Assembly: GCA_027348305.1 (NCBI GenBank)
Contig: DAIEPS010000107.1
Span: forward strand, 418-6,520
Source of the DNA: Anaerolineaceae bacterium
GTDB taxonomy: Bacteria; Chloroflexota; Anaerolineae; Anaerolineales; Anaerolineaceae
Direction: 5' to 3'
DNA length: 6,103 nucleotides
Positions 5,215 through 6,103 of the stretch are shown one piece after another (position 1 is the stretch's first letter; every line of letters begins with the position of its first letter). The position numbers and the translations under genes were made by a program. A model generated the notes under the pieces. That model worked only from the letters and a program-made list of their open reading frames with translations. It made no database searches and was not told the origin of the DNA.

Positions 5215-6103
5215 CTATTCGCGGCGATAAGCTTTAAGCAGAGCAGAGGGAGCAGATACATTTCTGCCTGCCAGGGTAAGTGCGATGATGGTTACTACGT
5301 AGGGTAACGATAAGAACAGCTCGTAGGGCAGTTTGATGCCCTGTGTTTGCAGACGTAATTGCAGTGCCTGAACCCCTGCGAAGATGAGGGCTCCCCATAA
5401 AACGTTGACCGCCTGCCAATTAGCAAAGATGATCAAGGCGATGCATACCCATCCACGGCCGGCGACGATACCGAAAGTAAAGGAACCAAGCTGAGCCAGG
5501 GTGAGGAAAGCGCCGCCAACAGCCATTAAGGCACCGCCAATGGCAAGTGCTGCAGTGCGGATGGCGTACACGTTCAAACCGGCGGCATCCGCGGCTTCGG
5601 GGTTCTCGCCAACCGCACGTATTTTCAGCCCAAAGCGGGTCTTGCTGATGATCCACCATACCAATGGGATCAAGAGAATACCGATATAGGTTAACAAATA
5701 CTGGTTGGTTAGCGGAGCCAGCGCATTCGTTTCTGGGAGGATCTTCAACATAGGGAACGATTCGATGGCAGGGGGAATTTTTGATTCGCCAAAGATCACT
5801 CTGAAGAAAAACAGTGAAAGTCCGGTTGCGAGCAGCGTAATGCCAAGACCGGCCACATGTTGATTGACACCCCAACGGACTGAAAGCAGGGCCATCAATA
5901 ACCCAGCCAAGATGCCAGCAATGATGGCTGCTACCAAACCCAGCCAGAGTGATCCGCTCTTTGCTGCCGCGGCAAAACCGACGAAAGCACCCAGGAACAT
6001 GGTTCCTTCGATTCCGAGGTTGAGCACACCTGAGCGTTCAGCAAAAAGTTCGCCCAAAGTGCCATAGATGAGCGGAGTTGCCACGCGAAGCATGGCAGCC
6101 AAC
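5215..6103 (-). CDS. ABC transporter permease, BMP/nucleoside type (COG1079-like), 5' partial
   Basis: This is an inner-membrane permease of the branched, BMP-dependent ABC importer group that includes B. subtilis NupQ/YufQ, known for nucleoside uptake. The diagnostic N-terminal signature is present (ATPLIYGTLGELFAERSG, then VLNLGIEGTM). The cytoplasmic coupling loop GLKIRAVGENPEAADAAG at 158-175 contacts the ATPase. Later segments GRGWVCIALIIFANW and the C-terminal LPYVVTIIALTLAGR are also typical. There are several hydrophobic segments, at about 24-46, 52-74, 84-104, 136-153, 183-205, 212-245 and 264-279. The frame stays open to the right edge; the first start-like codon, TTG at 6102, is probably internal, and roughly 10-25 residues are missing compared with the family's usual length of just over 300. 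The gene ends with TAG at 5217-5215. The partner permease, ATPase and binding lipoprotein should lie upstream, outside the window. The substrate is inferred to be a nucleoside, nucleobase or related compound. Confidence 0.92.
   Translation of the reverse strand, partial: LAAMLRVATPLIYGTLGELFAERSGVLNLGIEGTMFLGAFVGFAAAAKSGSLWLGLVAAIIAGILAGLLMALLSVRWGVNQHVAGLGITLLATGLSLFFFRVIFGESKIPPAIESFPMLKILPETNALAPLTNQYLLTYIGILLIPLVWWIISKTRFGLKIRAVGENPEAADAAGLNVYAIRTAALAIGGALMAVGGAFLTLAQLGSFTFGIVAGRGWVCIALIIFANWQAVNVLWGALIFAGVQALQLRLQTQGIKLPYELFLSLPYVVTIIALTLAGRNVSAPSALLKAYRRE

Noticed and set aside
4250..5230. 326-codon open frame on the plus strand opposite the large subunit
   Set aside because: It lies wholly antisense to a gene with clear molybdenum-hydroxylase motifs; its protein shows no recognisable domain and looks like the translated complement of that gene. 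Length alone is not enough.
5420..5875. 151-codon minus-strand open frame in a second frame within the permease gene
   Set aside because: It overlaps the permease in another frame, and the product is rich in Arg, Cys, His and Trp with no family features; a shadow frame.
1..6103. CRISPR array, insertion sequence, tRNA or rRNA
   Set aside because: No regularly spaced direct repeats, transposase motifs, terminal inverted repeats or tRNA-like cloverleaf sequence were noticed; the window is almost filled by the five genes.

Overview
The window looks like a chromosomal segment of a bacterium of moderate GC content. The style of the genes suggests an anaerobic member of the Chloroflexota (Anaerolineae-like): a Gly-rich linker in a multi-pass membrane protein, and a Mop-like molybdenum hydroxylase beside a BMP-type ABC transporter. 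This assignment rests on remembered family resemblance, not a search, and is tentative.

Layout. Bases 1-1041 (+) hold the 3' part of a multi-pass membrane protein gene whose true start lies left of the window. Bases 1042-1158 are a convergent intergenic stretch with two strong hairpins; the right-hand one is a good intrinsic terminator for the minus strand. Everything from 1159 to the right edge is one compact minus-strand operon. In order of transcription (right to left) it encodes an ABC transporter permease of the nucleoside/nucleobase type (5' end cut off by the window), a molybdopterin-binding hydroxylase large subunit, a [2Fe-2S] small subunit, and a cytosine-deaminase-like amidohydrolase. 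Spacing is 17 nt, then a 1-nt overlap (TAATG), then 26 nt. The last three genes each have a clear Shine-Dalgarno 8 nt before the start.

How the genes may work together. A transporter likely to carry a nucleoside, nucleobase or related N-heterocycle, a hydroxylase that could oxidise a ring carbon, and an amidohydrolase that acts on ring C-N bonds form a plausible import, hydroxylate, deaminate/hydrolyse cassette. Two details argue against simply calling it xanthine catabolism. First, the large subunit resembles the FAD-free aldehyde oxidoreductase (Mop) branch and has Ser where xanthine dehydrogenase has its purine-binding Glu. Second, the amidohydrolase has lost one metal-binding His (Leu instead) and has Asp in place of the catalytic Glu of E. 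coli CodA. No FAD subunit gene is seen next to or downstream of the other two subunits. The true substrate is therefore open, and this is the most interesting point of the window.

No RNA genes, mobile elements, CRISPR arrays or operon promoter were found; the promoter of the minus-strand operon must lie beyond the right edge.
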